Shown here: piece by piece, positions 23,676 through 23,878 of the stretch
Layout: every line of letters starts with the position of its first letter
Position numbering within the stretch: position 1 is the stretch's first letter
Assembly (NCBI GenBank): GCA_963739435.1
Contig: CAVUAN010000018.1
Location: forward strand, 1 to 23,878
Direction: 5' to 3'
Source of the DNA: CAVUAN01 sp963739435
GTDB taxonomy: Bacteria > Acidobacteriota > Thermoanaerobaculia > UBA5066 > Gp7-AA6
Length of the DNA stretch: 23,878 bases
Translations under genes and position numbers: made by a program
The notes under the pieces: model-generated
Told to the model about the DNA's origin: nothing
Database searches by the model: none
Seen by the model: only the letters and a program-made list of their open reading frames with translations

Positions 23676-23878
23676 CTACAACGCGGGCACCACGCGCTTC
23701 ACGAGGTCCGCGAAGCGTGGGTCGGCACGGAGGGGGTCGAAGAACGGCTCGGTCTTGAGGTATATCAGGATTGACGATCGGTCCGCCAAAGCCGTCTCCA
23801 GCCAGCGGAAGGCTCCATCTTTGTCGGCGAGGCCGATGCAGATCTGGGCCAGCGTCTCGGCGCCGATGTACTCCTTTC
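23676..23878 (-). CDS. C-terminal end of a TPR protein, probably another kinase of the same type
   Basis: The frame is open from the right edge to a TAG at 23676-23678. The visible 66-67 residues read KEYIGAETLAQICIGLADKD, then GAFRWLETALADRSSILIYL and FFDPLRADPRFADLVKRVVP ending AL. The last part closely resembles the ends of the two intact kinases here (FDPLRKNPRFKKLV and VRGDPRFISLLRRM), and the helix pair before it is TPR-like. It is therefore probably the end of a third TPR kinase or TolB/TPR regulator, with its N-terminus outside the window. The stop codon is followed (minus strand) by the CAATT boxes. Confidence 0.75.
   Translation of the reverse strand, partial: KEYIGAETLAQICIGLADKDGAFRWLETALADRSSILIYLKTEPFFDPLRADPRFADLVKRVVPAL

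Noticed and set aside
23676..23758. Plus-strand ORF at 23552-23758
   Set aside because: It starts in repeat sequence and is antisense to the C-terminus of the TPR protein at the right edge.

Overview
This is a GC-rich bacterial window. The large Ser/Thr kinases that combine a cytoplasmic kinase domain, one membrane segment and a TolB-like plus TPR sensor half, together with a CarD regulator, a DUF748 protein and decayed outer-membrane proteins, fit a member of the Acidobacteriota or a close relative. That placement is inferred from family content only. No rRNA, CRISPR array, phage module or intact transposon was seen.

Layout, left to right. At the left edge, on the minus strand, lie the start of a lipoprotein gene and a frameshifted beta-barrel-like gene (1-825). 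A tRNA-Asn with a clear promoter and terminator follows (938-1164), then a secreted beta-propeller protein (1552-2553) with codon use unlike its neighbours. On the minus strand come an M19-type dipeptidase (2799-3950) with a transposase-remnant ORF above it, a two-gene operon of small secreted proteins (4753-5638), and a large TPR kinase (6003-8645). On the plus strand are a YCII protein and an ECF sigma factor (9026-10765, the latter frameshifted), a 561-residue secreted protein ended by a strong terminator (10964-12697), and a CarD/DUF2383 pair with overlapping start and stop (13351-14342). Then come a DUF748 giant (14519-17320, minus), a DUF4136 lipoprotein (17685-18176, plus), a second TPR kinase (18561-20939, minus), a DcaP-like porin (21279-22493, minus), a decayed third kinase (about 22600-23335, minus) and the C-terminus of a fourth kinase-like TPR protein at the right edge.

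The most striking content is intergenic. Almost every gap holds pieces of a modular dispersed repeat. Its modules recur in a constant order: A (GGTTAACACGAGCC...), B (...CTGAGCCATCCACCCGGGGAGCCAC), C (a hairpin plus a terminator-like stem ending GGGGTTTCGTGTCTAAAG), RA (hairpins around GCTTGAAATGTCGAG), a GTCTCTACGCGCC box, and a terminal CAATT box (GCAATTCCCATTGC). All six A-B copies lie on the plus strand whatever the direction of nearby genes. Several stems keep their pairing while their sequence differs between copies, which suggests selected structure. Module C also sits directly after the tRNA-Asn, and the tRNA's last bases (TGCGGAGCCAC) recur with it elsewhere. This repeat is the best candidate for something undescribed here.
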